This document shows, piece after piece, positions 1 through 7,606 of a stretch of DNA of 64,000 nucleotides. Each line of letters starts with the position of its first letter. Position 1 is the first letter of the stretch. Under the pieces are notes generated by a model. The model searched no databases. It saw only the letters and a program-made list of their open reading frames with translations, and was not told where the DNA came from. Source of the DNA: Kribbella sp. CA-293567 (GTDB lineage: Bacteria; Actinomycetota; Actinomycetes; Propionibacteriales; Kribbellaceae); the NCBI RefSeq assembly GCF_027627575.1, contig NZ_CP114065.1:3472001-3536000 (forward strand). Direction: 5' to 3'. The position numbers and the translations under genes were made by a program.

Positions 1-423
1 GCGCTGGTCTGGCCGGGGTCGGTCAACACGCCGGCCTACTCGCAGGCCGGGAACTACGCCGGCTGGGTCGGCCGTCCGCCGCCGCCCGTCGATCCGCCGG
101 AGCGAGTGGCCCGGCGGATCGTCCGGCTGGCCGATCGGCCGGTCCGGTCGGCTTCGGTCGGTGTGGCCAACGGCCTTACCCTGTTCGGTTTCCGAGCGCT
201 GCCCGGGGTGTTCGACGTGCTGGTGACGCCACTGATGAGGGCCGGCGGACTCTCCCGCGTCCAGACCGATCCGCATCCCGGCAACGTGATGACGGCGAGC
301 CCGGCCGGCGACGCGGAGTACGGGCGCTGGGGCCGGCACTGGCTGCGCCCGCTCGCCGGTACTGCGCTGACTGCCGTGGCCGTGACCGGCTGGAAGGCGA
401 TCCGCCGCCGTCAGCGGGCGTGA
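1..423 (+). CDS. Short-chain dehydrogenase/reductase, C-terminal part (5' truncated by window edge)
   Basis: The frame is open from base 1 and ends at a TGA at 421-423. The visible 140 residues begin ALVWPGSVNTPAYSQAG. This is the PG-x-V-x-TP loop that follows the active site in classical SDR oxidoreductases, where it helps close over NAD(P). The rest is a C-terminal extension with a hydrophobic stretch (LAGTALTAVAVTGW) near the end, so the protein may sit at the membrane. The Rossmann fold and the catalytic Ser-Tyr-Lys lie outside the window, so substrate and cofactor cannot be judged. Its last 13 bp overlap the 3' end of the convergent FAD oxidoreductase gene. Confidence 0.75.
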   Translation, partial: ALVWPGSVNTPAYSQAGNYAGWVGRPPPPVDPPERVARRIVRLADRPVRSASVGVANGLTLFGFRALPGVFDVLVTPLMRAGGLSRVQTDPHPGNVMTASPAGDAEYGRWGRHWLRPLAGTALTAVAVTGWKAIRRRQRA

Positions 424-1964
424 AAGAGCGCGGCGCGAGCTGCGTTGGAGCCACAGGCACCGTGTACTCCGCCGCCCGGATGCGCTGAGGCCGAGGCCAG
501 GTACAGCGACTTGATCGCGGTCTCGGCCCGGCCGAGGCCCGGCATCGGCCGCAGTACCAGCTCCTGGGTGAGGCCCGAGGTCCCGCCGTTGACGGCGCCG
601 CCGACCAGGTTCGCGTTGCGCCGTTCGAGCTCGAACGGCGTGAGGATTCTGCGGGCGGTGATCCGGTCGGTGAAACCCGGGGCGTACTCCTCCACCCGCG
701 CCTCGATGCGCTCGGTCATCGTCTCGGCGTCAGCGGCGTCCCACGATCCGGAGAGCCGGCCGCCGGCGTCGCCGCGGGTGTGCTGGGGAACGTGGGTGTA
801 GGCCCAGGCAGACTCGGTGCCGGCCGGTGAACGGGTCGCGTCCGCCGTCGTCATCTGTCCCATCAGCAGGAAAGGCCGGTCCGGGATCCAGTCGCCGGCG
901 AGTTGGCGGGCCCAGCGCCGGAGGTCGTCCACCGAATCCGCGATGTGTGCCGTGCCGGGTGCCAGCTCCGGCGAGTCTCGCCAGGGGATCGGCGTGCTGA
1001 GCGCCCAGTCGACCTTGACGGTGGCGGGATCCCACTTGAAGAACCGCAACCGCTGCAGCACGTGGAAGGGAAGATCCTGGCGGGGGATCAGGTGGCAGTA
1101 GAGAGCGGGTGCCGAGACGTCGGCCAGGACGGCTCGCCGAGCGGAGTACTCCGTACCGTCCGTGGTCCGTACGCCGACGGCCCGGCCGCCGCGGATCACG
1201 ATCTCGTCGACCCGCGCCTGGCAGACGATCGTGCCGCCGCGAGCCGTGAAACGGTCGGCGAGGGCCTGGGACAGACGTCCCGCACCGCCGCGCGGAACGG
1301 GGTATCCGTGCTGCTGCGCGATCATCACCAGCAACCAGCCCATCAGTCCCGACCCGATGGAGGTCGGCGCGATGTCGGCGTGCTGCGAGTTGGTGACCAG
1401 CAGCATCTTCGCGGCCGCACCCGAGAACCGCTGGTCGGCGACCGACCGGACCGGCCCGATCAGCAACTGCAGGCGCTTCAGCCCACGCGCACCCAGCAGG
1501 TGCCGGAGCAGGTCGACGCCGGCCCTGACCGGGGGGAACGGGCTGAGCAAGGCCTCGGTGATCGCCGGCCCGACGCGTTGCCAGTCGGAGTACAGGTCCA
1601 GCCAGGCCTGACCGTCGCCGGGACTGTGCGCGTCCAGCGCGGCTGCGGTGTCAGCGGCATCGGGATGGACCAGGGACCAGCCGCCGCCGCGCAGTGGGTT
1701 GCCGACCGGGGCCGGCGCGTCGGACCACTCCAGGCCGTGCTCCTGGAGGTTCAGGCCCTGGATCGTCGGCGATACGGCGGCCAAAGGATAGAACGAGCTG
1801 AAGGTGTCGTGCACGAAGGCGGCGTCGACGTCGGTGGAGCTTCGGACCGCGCCACCGATCGCGTCGTTGGCCTCCAGTAGCACCACGTCCCACCCGGCGT
1901 CGGCCAGCAGGTTGGCGGCGACCAGGCCGTTGGGTCCGGCACCGACGACCACTGCGTCGTTCAC
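411..1964 (-). CDS. FAD-dependent oxidoreductase, phytoene-desaturase-like
   Basis: 517 aa from a GTG start at 1964. The reading frame stays open up to 2150, but the upstream part is low-complexity Pro/Arg sequence. The FAD-binding motif VVVGAGPNG begins at residue 5 of the chosen start, as it does at the N-terminus of this family. GAAAG lies about 9 nt upstream as a weak ribosome site. The C-terminal motif HPGGGVHGACGSNAARAAL is the usual FAD-contact end of amine-oxidase/phytoene-dehydrogenase-like proteins. This is the broad COG1233 group, whose members are mostly uncharacterised. It lies 19 kb from the carotenoid genes and no desaturase role is implied. A SigB-type promoter (GGTT-N15-GGGTAC) sits about 42 bp upstream, suggesting stress-linked expression. 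Start choice is fairly sure; the substrate is unknown. Confidence 0.85.
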   Translation of the reverse strand: MNDAVVVGAGPNGLVAANLLADAGWDVVLLEANDAIGGAVRSSTDVDAAFVHDTFSSFYPLAAVSPTIQGLNLQEHGLEWSDAPAPVGNPLRGGGWSLVHPDAADTAAALDAHSPGDGQAWLDLYSDWQRVGPAITEALLSPFPPVRAGVDLLRHLLGARGLKRLQLLIGPVRSVADQRFSGAAAKMLLVTNSQHADIAPTSIGSGLMGWLLVMIAQQHGYPVPRGGAGRLSQALADRFTARGGTIVCQARVDEIVIRGGRAVGVRTTDGTEYSARRAVLADVSAPALYCHLIPRQDLPFHVLQRLRFFKWDPATVKVDWALSTPIPWRDSPELAPGTAHIADSVDDLRRWARQLAGDWIPDRPFLLMGQMTTADATRSPAGTESAWAYTHVPQHTRGDAGGRLSGSWDAADAETMTERIEARVEEYAPGFTDRITARRILTPFELERRNANLVGGAVNGGTSGLTQELVLRPMPGLGRAETAIKSLYLASASAHPGGGVHGACGSNAARAALFHAR

Positions 1965-2005
1965 GGGATCTGCTTTCAGCCGAGGAGTGATTTTCGCACC
2001 GGCCG

Positions 2006-2030
2006 GTACCCCGGCCCGAAACGGGGAACC
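2006..2030 (-). promoter_or_regulatory. SigB/SigF-type promoter for the FAD oxidoreductase
   Basis: Read on the minus strand: GGTT (2030-2027), 15 nt, GGGTAC (2011-2006). This matches the actinobacterial general-stress consensus GNNT-N14-16-GGGTAC/T. The expected start of transcription is near 2000, giving a leader of roughly 35 nt to the GTG at 1964. Confidence 0.55.
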
Positions 2031-2044
2031 CGGGAACCGGGTTC
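2026..2044. repeat. 8-bp perfect inverted repeat in divergent promoter region
   Basis: GAACCCGG-GAA-CCGGGTTC, two perfect 8-bp arms around 3 nt. It overlaps the -35 element of the minus-strand promoter and lies about 100 bp upstream of the plus-strand gene at 2143. It could be an operator for either gene, or a hairpin. No matching regulator is identified. Confidence 0.4.
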
Positions 2045-2142
2045 TCGGCTCCGGCCGATGGGGTGATTGGAGCGGGTCCGCCGGGGAACCGGGGGAGCAC
2101 GCCGCTCGACCACTCAGCAGCGGCTGTCCGAGGGAGGCCGCC

Positions 2143-2763
2143 GTGACCATCTATCGACTTGTCTGGCGGGGTTTCTGCGCCACCTTCGGGCTGATCGGCA
2201 TCGTCAGTGGGGTCTTCCTGCTGCCCGGCAGAGCGCTGGTCTCGCTGGCGGTGGTCGGTACGGCGATCTCACTGGCCACCATCGTCGGGCTGCAGTCGCG
2301 GACGGACGAACCCGGCCGGCGCAGGTCGGCCGGACGGCTGACCCTGATCGCGGTGGCGTGCTGCGCCGCGCTGGTGGCGACGATGGGTCTCGGGCTGCTG
2401 ATCGGTGCTGGTGGGGTCATCTCCATCGCGCTGCTCCTCGGTCTGGGGTCGCCGGCCGTCGTACTGTGGTGCGGGCGCAGGCTGGGCTGGACGGCGACCG
2501 AACCGAAGTTCACCGACACCAGGGTCTCGCCGACCGCCAGTACGGCGGACATCTGCCGCGAGTGGCAGGAGACCTACACGGCGCTGAACACGGTCAACAG
2601 CACGGCCCGGCTCCGGATCGTGATGACCAGGCAACGATGCCTCGACGAACTGGAACGCCGTGACCCGGCCGGCCTGAACGCGTGGCTCTCCTCGTCCATG
2701 GCCAGTGCCGGCGGCAACCCTCGCCCTTTCCTCAGCACCAACGCCGACGACGGCAACTCCTGA
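2143..2763 (+). CDS. Small multi-pass membrane protein, unrecognised
   Basis: 206 aa from GTG at 2143. The start is set by a strong ribosome site (GAGGGAGG at 2129-2136, 6 nt away). The N-terminal two thirds hold about four hydrophobic segments: FCATFGLIGIVSGVFLL, LVSLAVVGTAISLATIVGL, LIAVACCAALVATMGLGLLIG and ISIALLLGLGSPAVVLWC. A cytoplasmic-looking tail of about 75 aa follows, containing CREWQETYTALNTVNSTARL and RQRCLDELERRDPAGLNAWL. Such tails occur in a group of actinobacterial hypothetical membrane proteins, but I do not recognise a function. It is transcribed divergently from the FAD oxidoreductase and converges on the APC permease, with 28 bp between stop codons. Confidence 0.75.
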   Translation: MTIYRLVWRGFCATFGLIGIVSGVFLLPGRALVSLAVVGTAISLATIVGLQSRTDEPGRRRSAGRLTLIAVACCAALVATMGLGLLIGAGGVISIALLLGLGSPAVVLWCGRRLGWTATEPKFTDTRVSPTASTADICREWQETYTALNTVNSTARLRIVMTRQRCLDELERRDPAGLNAWLSSSMASAGGNPRPFLSTNADDGNS

Positions 2764-2791
2764 CGGGTCGGCCGGACCTTGTCCAGCTGTG

Positions 2792-4087
2792 TCACTGGGA
2801 CTGGTGCTCGGGCTGCCGGATCCGGCGGGCCGCGACGAGGCCGAGGATCGCGCCGACGGCCAGGATGATCCCGCCCCGCAGCCACACGGCTGCCTCGATC
2901 TGGGTGAAGAGCAGCAGGCAGGAACCGATTCCCAGCGCCGGCACGATGGTCGGCGCTCTGTAGTGATCGGCTTCGCCCGAGTCCCGCCGGAGCACCAGCA
3001 CGGCCAGGTTGACCGCCGTGAAGACGATCAGCAACAGCAGCACCAGGGTCGCGGCCAGCTCGGCCACCTGACCAGTCGTTGCCAATAGCAATGAAAGCGC
3101 GGAGGTCACCAGGATCGCGACCCACGGCGTACCGCGACCTGGCAGCAGCCTGGCCAGCACGGTGGGCAGCAGACCGTCCCGCGCCATTCCGAAGGCCAGC
3201 CGGGACGACATGATGCCGGTCAGCAGTGCGCCGTTCGCGACCGCCACCAGCGCGATGGCGCTGAACACCCAGGTGGGTACGCCGCCCGCGGCCCTGACCA
3301 CCTCGAGCAGCGGCCCGCTGGACTCGGCCAGCTGATCGGTGGGGACGGCCGCGCTGGTCACCACGCCGACCAGCAGATAGACGACGCCGGCCGTCGCGAG
3401 AGCACCGAACAGAGCTCGCGGATAGGACCGGCGCGGATTCTTGGTCTCCTCCGCCAGGTTGACCGAGGTCTCGAACCCGACGAACGAGTAGTACGCCAGC
3501 ACCGCCCCGCCCAGCGTCGCCGCGAGGGCGCCGCTGCCCGGACGGCCGAGCTGGTCCAGCCGGCCGGGATCACTGTCGCCGCGCGCGATCAGCCAGAAGC
3601 CGAGGCCGATGATGAGCAGCAGGCCCGACACCTCGATCACGGTCGCCACCACGTTGGCCCGCAGCGAGTCCTTGATCCCGTAGGCGTTCAGCGCCGCCAG
3701 CACCGCGAGGAAGACGACCGCGACGAGGATCGCCGGCAATTCGACGAACTCGGTCAGGTACTCCCCACCGAAAGCCCTGGCCAGCGCACCGACCGACACA
3801 ATGCCGGCGGCCAGCATGCAGAACCCCACCACGAACCCCGCGAACGGGCCGAACGCCTTGTGGGAGTAGTGCGAGGCACCGCCGGCGCGCGGGTACTTGG
3901 TCGCGAGTTCGGCGTACGACGTCGCGGTCAGCAGCGCGAGGACCAGGGCCAGCACGAGCGGCACCCACACCGCGCCACCCGACTCCGCGGCGACCTCGCC
4001 GACCAGCACGTACACGCCGGCACCGAGGATGTCGCCGAGGATGAACAGGTACAGCAGTGGTGTGGTGACCTCGCGTTTCAGGCTCAT
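2792..4087 (-). CDS. APC superfamily amino acid permease
   Basis: 431 aa from ATG at 4087. A longer TTG-started version from 4111 is possible, but a GGGTAC promoter element ends only 9 nt before this ATG and makes it the natural start. About 12 hydrophobic segments are visible. TM1 carries the glycine-rich substrate loop GDILGAGVYVLVG (residues 18-30) typical of amino acid-polyamine-organocation carriers. The motif SFVGFETSVNLAEETKNPRR corresponds to the conserved TM6-TM7 loop of this family. It probably imports or exchanges an amino acid or amine by H+-coupled transport in the plasma membrane; the substrate cannot be told. It follows the STAS-ANTAR and sigma genes on the same strand with a 47-bp gap and appears to have its own SigB-type promoter. 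Confidence 0.88.
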   Translation of the reverse strand: MSLKREVTTPLLYLFILGDILGAGVYVLVGEVAAESGGAVWVPLVLALVLALLTATSYAELATKYPRAGGASHYSHKAFGPFAGFVVGFCMLAAGIVSVGALARAFGGEYLTEFVELPAILVAVVFLAVLAALNAYGIKDSLRANVVATVIEVSGLLLIIGLGFWLIARGDSDPGRLDQLGRPGSGALAATLGGAVLAYYSFVGFETSVNLAEETKNPRRSYPRALFGALATAGVVYLLVGVVTSAAVPTDQLAESSGPLLEVVRAAGGVPTWVFSAIALVAVANGALLTGIMSSRLAFGMARDGLLPTVLARLLPGRGTPWVAILVTSALSLLLATTGQVAELAATLVLLLLIVFTAVNLAVLVLRRDSGEADHYRAPTIVPALGIGSCLLLFTQIEAAVWLRGGIILAVGAILGLVAARRIRQPEHQSQ

Positions 4088-4096
4088 GCCGCCCAG

Positions 4097-4122
4097 GTAC
4101 CCGTCCGACAATCGTGCAACTC
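4097..4122 (-). promoter_or_regulatory. SigB-type promoter abutting the APC permease start
   Basis: Minus strand: GAGT (4122-4119), 16 nt, GGGTAC (4102-4097), then 9 nt to the ATG at 4087. Transcription would begin about 2-4 nt before the start codon, giving an almost leaderless mRNA. Confidence 0.55.
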
Positions 4123-4134
4123 GGCCGGACGCCG

Positions 4135-4917
4135 TCAGGAACTGCCTTCCTGCGCCTGGCTCCGGACGGACTCGTCGCGCGGGTGGGTGATGTCGGCGAA
4201 GACCGAGTCAGCCAACTCCACGGTCAGGCTGCCGGCCGGCAGGTCGCGCACCGCGGCCAGGAAGCGGGTCACCAGTTCACGCAGCGGGATCCTGCTCTCC
4301 CGTGAGTGCCAGGCCAGCATTGCGAAGGCGGCCTCGGCCTCCAGACCGTAGACGGCCATCAGGATGCCCTTCGCCTGGTCGATCGCCGCGCGGGACAACA
4401 GTGCACGATGCAGGTGCTGGATCTCGGCCAGCAGGATTTCCTTGTCCGGTAAGGGCGCGCCCGGTACCGCCAGCAGGGCCTCGACCGCCTCCGCCATCGC
4501 GGCGAAGGTGCGCACGCTGCTCTTGCCGTCGGCGCAGAGCTGTTGGACGACCTCGCGGTGCCGCGGGCCCAGGCCGACGATGCCGACCGGCGGAGCCGCC
4601 GCCACGGCCGCGTTCTCGACGGCTCCGGCCAGCGCCTTCAGCCCGCTCTCGTCGTAGTGGGTCAGGGCGGTCGTGTCGATCGCGACCCGCTCGGGTCGCT
4701 GGCTCCAGGCGTCGTACAGGATCGAGCGCAGCGGTTTGCCCGACCTGCCGGTGAGCCGGCCGGTCAGCCGGACGATCAGGAGTCGCGGAGCGAAGTCCAG
4801 CTGGGCCTCGAGCTCCGGGCCGGACCGGGCCAGCCAGCGGAACCGCGGGCCGGAGTCGGTGGTGGGCTGCGGCAAAATGCAATCCTCACGGACGAGGTGG
4901 GATTCCAGGCTGCTCAC
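4135..4917 (-). CDS. STAS-ANTAR domain regulator
   Basis: 260 aa from GTG at 4917. Residues about 37-130 read as a STAS domain (LIVRLTGRLTGRSGKPLRS, then AIDTTALTHYDESGLKALAG), the fold of anti-anti-sigma factors. The usual phospho-acceptor Asp-Ser region reads YDESGLKAL here, so a Ser is present. Residues about 165-232 form an ANTAR domain (IDQAKGILMAVYGLEAEAAF), the RNA-binding three-helix module that causes antitermination. The gene follows the sigma factor gene with 39 bp between them, the usual context of partner-switching regulators. A role in stress-sigma control or in RNA antitermination is inferred. No anti-sigma kinase (RsbW type) is encoded in the window. Confidence 0.82.
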   Translation of the reverse strand: MSSLESHLVREDCILPQPTTDSGPRFRWLARSGPELEAQLDFAPRLLIVRLTGRLTGRSGKPLRSILYDAWSQRPERVAIDTTALTHYDESGLKALAGAVENAAVAAAPPVGIVGLGPRHREVVQQLCADGKSSVRTFAAMAEAVEALLAVPGAPLPDKEILLAEIQHLHRALLSRAAIDQAKGILMAVYGLEAEAAFAMLAWHSRESRIPLRELVTRFLAAVRDLPAGSLTVELADSVFADITHPRDESVRSQAQEGSS

Positions 4918-4956
4918 TCAACCTGGTTCTACGATAGGCAAACCGGCCGACCACGT

Positions 4957-5766
4957 CTAGGCGACGAGCGCGGACCGCAGCAGCAGGATGATCTCGCGCA
5001 GCAGCCGCGAGACCTGCATCTGGCTGACTCCGATCTCGGCTCCGATCTCGGCCTGGGTCCGGTGGTCCACGAAGCGCCGGTGCAGGATCAGCCGGTCGCG
5101 GTCCGGAAGGTCCGCGACCACCGGCCGCAGCGCCTCGATGCTGTCGACGAGCTGGTAGGTGTCGCAGTCGTCGGCGAGGGTGCTGGCCAGCGACAGCGTC
5201 GGGGTGGACGGCAGGGGAGCGTCCAGGGAGGACGGCCGGAAGCAGCCCTGCGCCCGCTTGGCATCGATGACATGGTCCACCGGTACGCCGATCGCGTCGG
5301 CGAGTTCGTGGTCGGTCGGCCAGCGGTGCAGGGTCGAGGCGAGCTCGCCTTCGGCGGCGGTGAGCTCGGACTGGATCTCCTGGATCCGGCGCGGTGGCCG
5401 CACCATCCAGGCCCGGTCGCGGAAGTAGCGGCGGATCTCACCGCGGATGGTCGGGATCGCGTAGGAGCGGAAATCCGTCTCCGGACCCGGCCGGTAGCCG
5501 TTGGCGGCCTTGACCAGCCCCATGTACGCGACCTGGTTCACATCATCGGTGTCGACGCCCCGGCGGTAGTACCGCGAGGCGAGGGTGCGTGCCATCGGCA
5601 CGTCCAGCAGGATCGCCTGGTCCAGCAGCCGGGCCCGGCGATCGCCGGTCGCCGTGGCCGCCTCGCGGAGAATTCTCTCCACCTCGGCAGCCTGTTGTTC
5701 ACGCCGCCGCTGCTCGACGGCCGGGGATTCCTTGTCCTGCAGGGAGGTGGAACCAGTAGTGGTCAT
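4957..5766 (-). CDS. RNA polymerase sigma factor, SigB/SigF family
   Basis: 269 aa from ATG at 5766. The open frame continues upstream in meaningless sequence, and AGCAGGTG gives a ribosome site just before this ATG. Region 2 (about residues 50-120) has DDVNQVAYMGLVKAANGY and SYAIPTIRGEIRRYFRD. Region 3 follows, and region 4 (about 205-265) has the helix-turn-helix TQAEIGAEIGVSQMQVSRLL. The IRGEIRRYFRD block and overall length fit the SigB/SigF/SigG group of group-3 sigma factors, which serve general stress responses in actinobacteria and read GNNT-N14-16-GGGTAC/T promoters. Its own upstream region contains such a site (GATT-N16-GGGTAC), implying autoregulation. Family members also drive carotenoid synthesis in Streptomyces (CrtS), which fits the crt genes here. 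Confidence 0.92.
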   Translation of the reverse strand: MTTTGSTSLQDKESPAVEQRRREQQAAEVERILREAATATGDRRARLLDQAILLDVPMARTLASRYYRRGVDTDDVNQVAYMGLVKAANGYRPGPETDFRSYAIPTIRGEIRRYFRDRAWMVRPPRRIQEIQSELTAAEGELASTLHRWPTDHELADAIGVPVDHVIDAKRAQGCFRPSSLDAPLPSTPTLSLASTLADDCDTYQLVDSIEALRPVVADLPDRDRLILHRRFVDHRTQAEIGAEIGVSQMQVSRLLREIILLLRSALVA

Positions 5767-5833
5767 GAGCACCTGCTTGCCGCGCGACCGGCAGGGGTGG
5801 CGATTGTTGGGCCACGGGCCGGACTCGCCCCAC

Positions 5834-5859
5834 GTACCCACGGTCCGCCGAAACGAATC
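5834..5859 (-). promoter_or_regulatory. SigB-type autoregulatory promoter of the sigma gene
   Basis: Minus strand: GATT (5859-5856), 16 nt, GGGTAC (5839-5834). Predicted transcription start is near 5828, leaving a leader of about 60 nt with a ribosome site before the ATG at 5766. Confidence 0.55.
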
Positions 5860-5867
5860 GCCGCCGG

Positions 5868-5909
5868 CAGCGCTACTCCAGGTAGCCGAAAAAGAAGCAG
5901 CGCTACTCG
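5868..5909. repeat. Two 12-bp direct repeats between divergent SigB-type promoters
   Basis: GCAGCGCTACTC occurs exactly at 5868-5879 and 5898-5909, 30 bp apart start to start, about three helical turns. Both copies lie between the sigma-gene promoter (5834-5859) and the carbamoyltransferase promoter (5912-5936). This is the spacing expected for two protein dimers bound on one face of the DNA. The binding protein is unknown. Confidence 0.45.
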
Positions 5910-5911
5910 AC

Positions 5912-5936
5912 GTGTACGAGCCGAACGCCGGGGTAC
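5912..5936 (+). promoter_or_regulatory. SigB-type promoter of the carbamoyltransferase/heptose operon
   Basis: GTGT (5912-5915), 15 nt, GGGTAC (5931-5936). Predicted transcription start is near 5943, about 29 nt before the ATG at 5972, with AGGAGG at 5958-5963 in between. Confidence 0.5.
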
Positions 5937-5971
5937 TTCCGGGCCTCCCCACTGACCAGGAGGTCGAACGC

Positions 5972-7606
5972 ATGCGGGTGCTCGGTGTCAACGCGATCTT
6001 CCACGATCCGTCGGCGGCGCTGGTCGTCGACGGCCGGATCGTCGCGGCGGCGGAAGAAGAACGCTTCAGCCGGCGCAAGCACGGCAAACGCCCGGTGCCG
6101 TGGTCGGCCTGGGAACTGCCGGAGCAGGCCATCCGGTGGTGTCTGGCCGAGGCCGGTCTGCGGCCCGAGGACCTGGACGCGGTCGGCTACTCGTTCGACC
6201 CCGCCCTGTGCGTCGACCTGGCCGGCTTCGGTCTGAGCGATCCGGGCGACCGGACCCGGGCCGACTACGCCCGCCGCGCGCCCCGCTTCCTGGCGGCCGC
6301 GCTGCCCGGGCTCGATCCGGACAAGGTGAAATTCGTTCCGCACCACGTGGCTCACGCGGCCTCGGCGGGACTGGCGGCGCCGTTCGAGCAGAGTGCTTGT
6401 CTGGTCCTCGACGGGCGAGGCGAGCGCGGCTCCCACCTGGCCGGCCGGTACGACGGCCCGGAACTGACCGTGCTGGCGGCTCAGGACCTGCCGCACTCGC
6501 TCGGCCTGCTCTACGAGGATCTGACCGAGCATCTCGGCTTCCTGCGGTCGAGCGACGAGTACAAGGTGATGGCGCTCGCGTCGTACGGGAAACCCCGGCA
6601 TCTGGCGGACTTCCGCGAGCTGATCCGGACCACCGACGACGGCGGCTTCCGGACCGAGCCGGTGGACTGGGCCGCCTACACGCCGAAACTCACGGGTGGG
6701 GCGGAGGTCTCCGACGCCGCCGCGGATCTTGCCTGCAGTGTGCAGCGGCGCCTCGAGGAGGTGCTGGTCGAACTGGCCACCTGGCTGCACGAGCAGACCG
6801 GCGCGAAGGCGCTGACGATGGCCGGCGGAACGGCGCTGAACTGCGTCGCGAACTCGGTCATCGCCAGGAACGGTCCCTTCGATCACGTCTGGGTGCAGCC
6901 CGCTGCCGGGGATGCCGGTACGTCGCTCGGAGCGGCGTTTCAGTTGAGTGCGGCCGCCGGGCGTCCCGAGCCGATGGCAACGGCCGCTCTGGGCCGCGAG
7001 TGGTCCGACGACGCGTTGGCCGACTGTCTCAGGAAGGCGGCCCTGCCGTTCGAGACGCCGGCCGACCTGGCTGCGGTGACCGCGCAGGCGCTGGCCGACA
7101 ACGGCGTGATCGCCTGGTACCAGGGCAGGTCGGAGTACGGGCCGCGGGCGCTGGGGCACCGGTCCCTGCTCGCGCACCCCGGCCGGCCGGAGAACCTCGA
7201 ACGACTGAACGACATCAAGGGCCGCGAACAGTTCCGCCCGATCGCGCCGCTGGTGCTGTCGCATCGCGCGGCGGAGATCTTCGACGGTCCGCTGCCCAGT
7301 CCGTACATGCTGTTCGTGCACGACGTGGCGACGCACTGGCGGGACCGGATCCCGGCCGTCGTCCATGTCGACGGCACCGCGCGGATCCAGACCGTCGACC
7401 CGGCGGACGAGCCGCTGCTCGCGGCGGTCCTGCGCGAGTTCGAGGCGCGGACCGGGCTGCCGGTCCTGGTCAACACCAGCCTGAACACCGCCGGCCGGCC
7501 GATGGTCGACAGCCCGGCGGACGCGCTCGAACTGTTCGGGTCCACGCCGGTCGACCTGCTGGTGCTCGGACCCCACGTGGTCCGCCGGGCGGGAGCGTTC
7601 CGGTGA
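5972..7606 (+). CDS. O-carbamoyltransferase, NodU/CmcH family
   Basis: 544 aa from ATG at 5972, set by AGGAGG 8 nt upstream. The frame is open further upstream without sense. It begins MRVLGVNAIFHDPSAALVVD, the conserved N-terminus of the family. It carries the metal-binding VPHHVAHAASAG in the Kae1-like adenylation domain and the C-terminal YQGRSEYGPRALGHRSLLAH. These enzymes make carbamoyl-adenylate from carbamoyl phosphate and ATP and pass the carbamoyl group to a hydroxyl, as in Nod factors, cephamycin, novobiocin or bleomycin sugar. Length is normal for the group. It heads an operon of ADP-heptose and glycosyltransferase genes and overlaps the next gene by 4 bp (GTGA), so a sugar hydroxyl of the locus product is the likely acceptor (inference). 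Confidence 0.92.
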   Translation: MRVLGVNAIFHDPSAALVVDGRIVAAAEEERFSRRKHGKRPVPWSAWELPEQAIRWCLAEAGLRPEDLDAVGYSFDPALCVDLAGFGLSDPGDRTRADYARRAPRFLAAALPGLDPDKVKFVPHHVAHAASAGLAAPFEQSACLVLDGRGERGSHLAGRYDGPELTVLAAQDLPHSLGLLYEDLTEHLGFLRSSDEYKVMALASYGKPRHLADFRELIRTTDDGGFRTEPVDWAAYTPKLTGGAEVSDAAADLACSVQRRLEEVLVELATWLHEQTGAKALTMAGGTALNCVANSVIARNGPFDHVWVQPAAGDAGTSLGAAFQLSAAAGRPEPMATAALGREWSDDALADCLRKAALPFETPADLAAVTAQALADNGVIAWYQGRSEYGPRALGHRSLLAHPGRPENLERLNDIKGREQFRPIAPLVLSHRAAEIFDGPLPSPYMLFVHDVATHWRDRIPAVVHVDGTARIQTVDPADEPLLAAVLREFEARTGLPVLVNTSLNTAGRPMVDSPADALELFGSTPVDLLVLGPHVVRRAGAFR

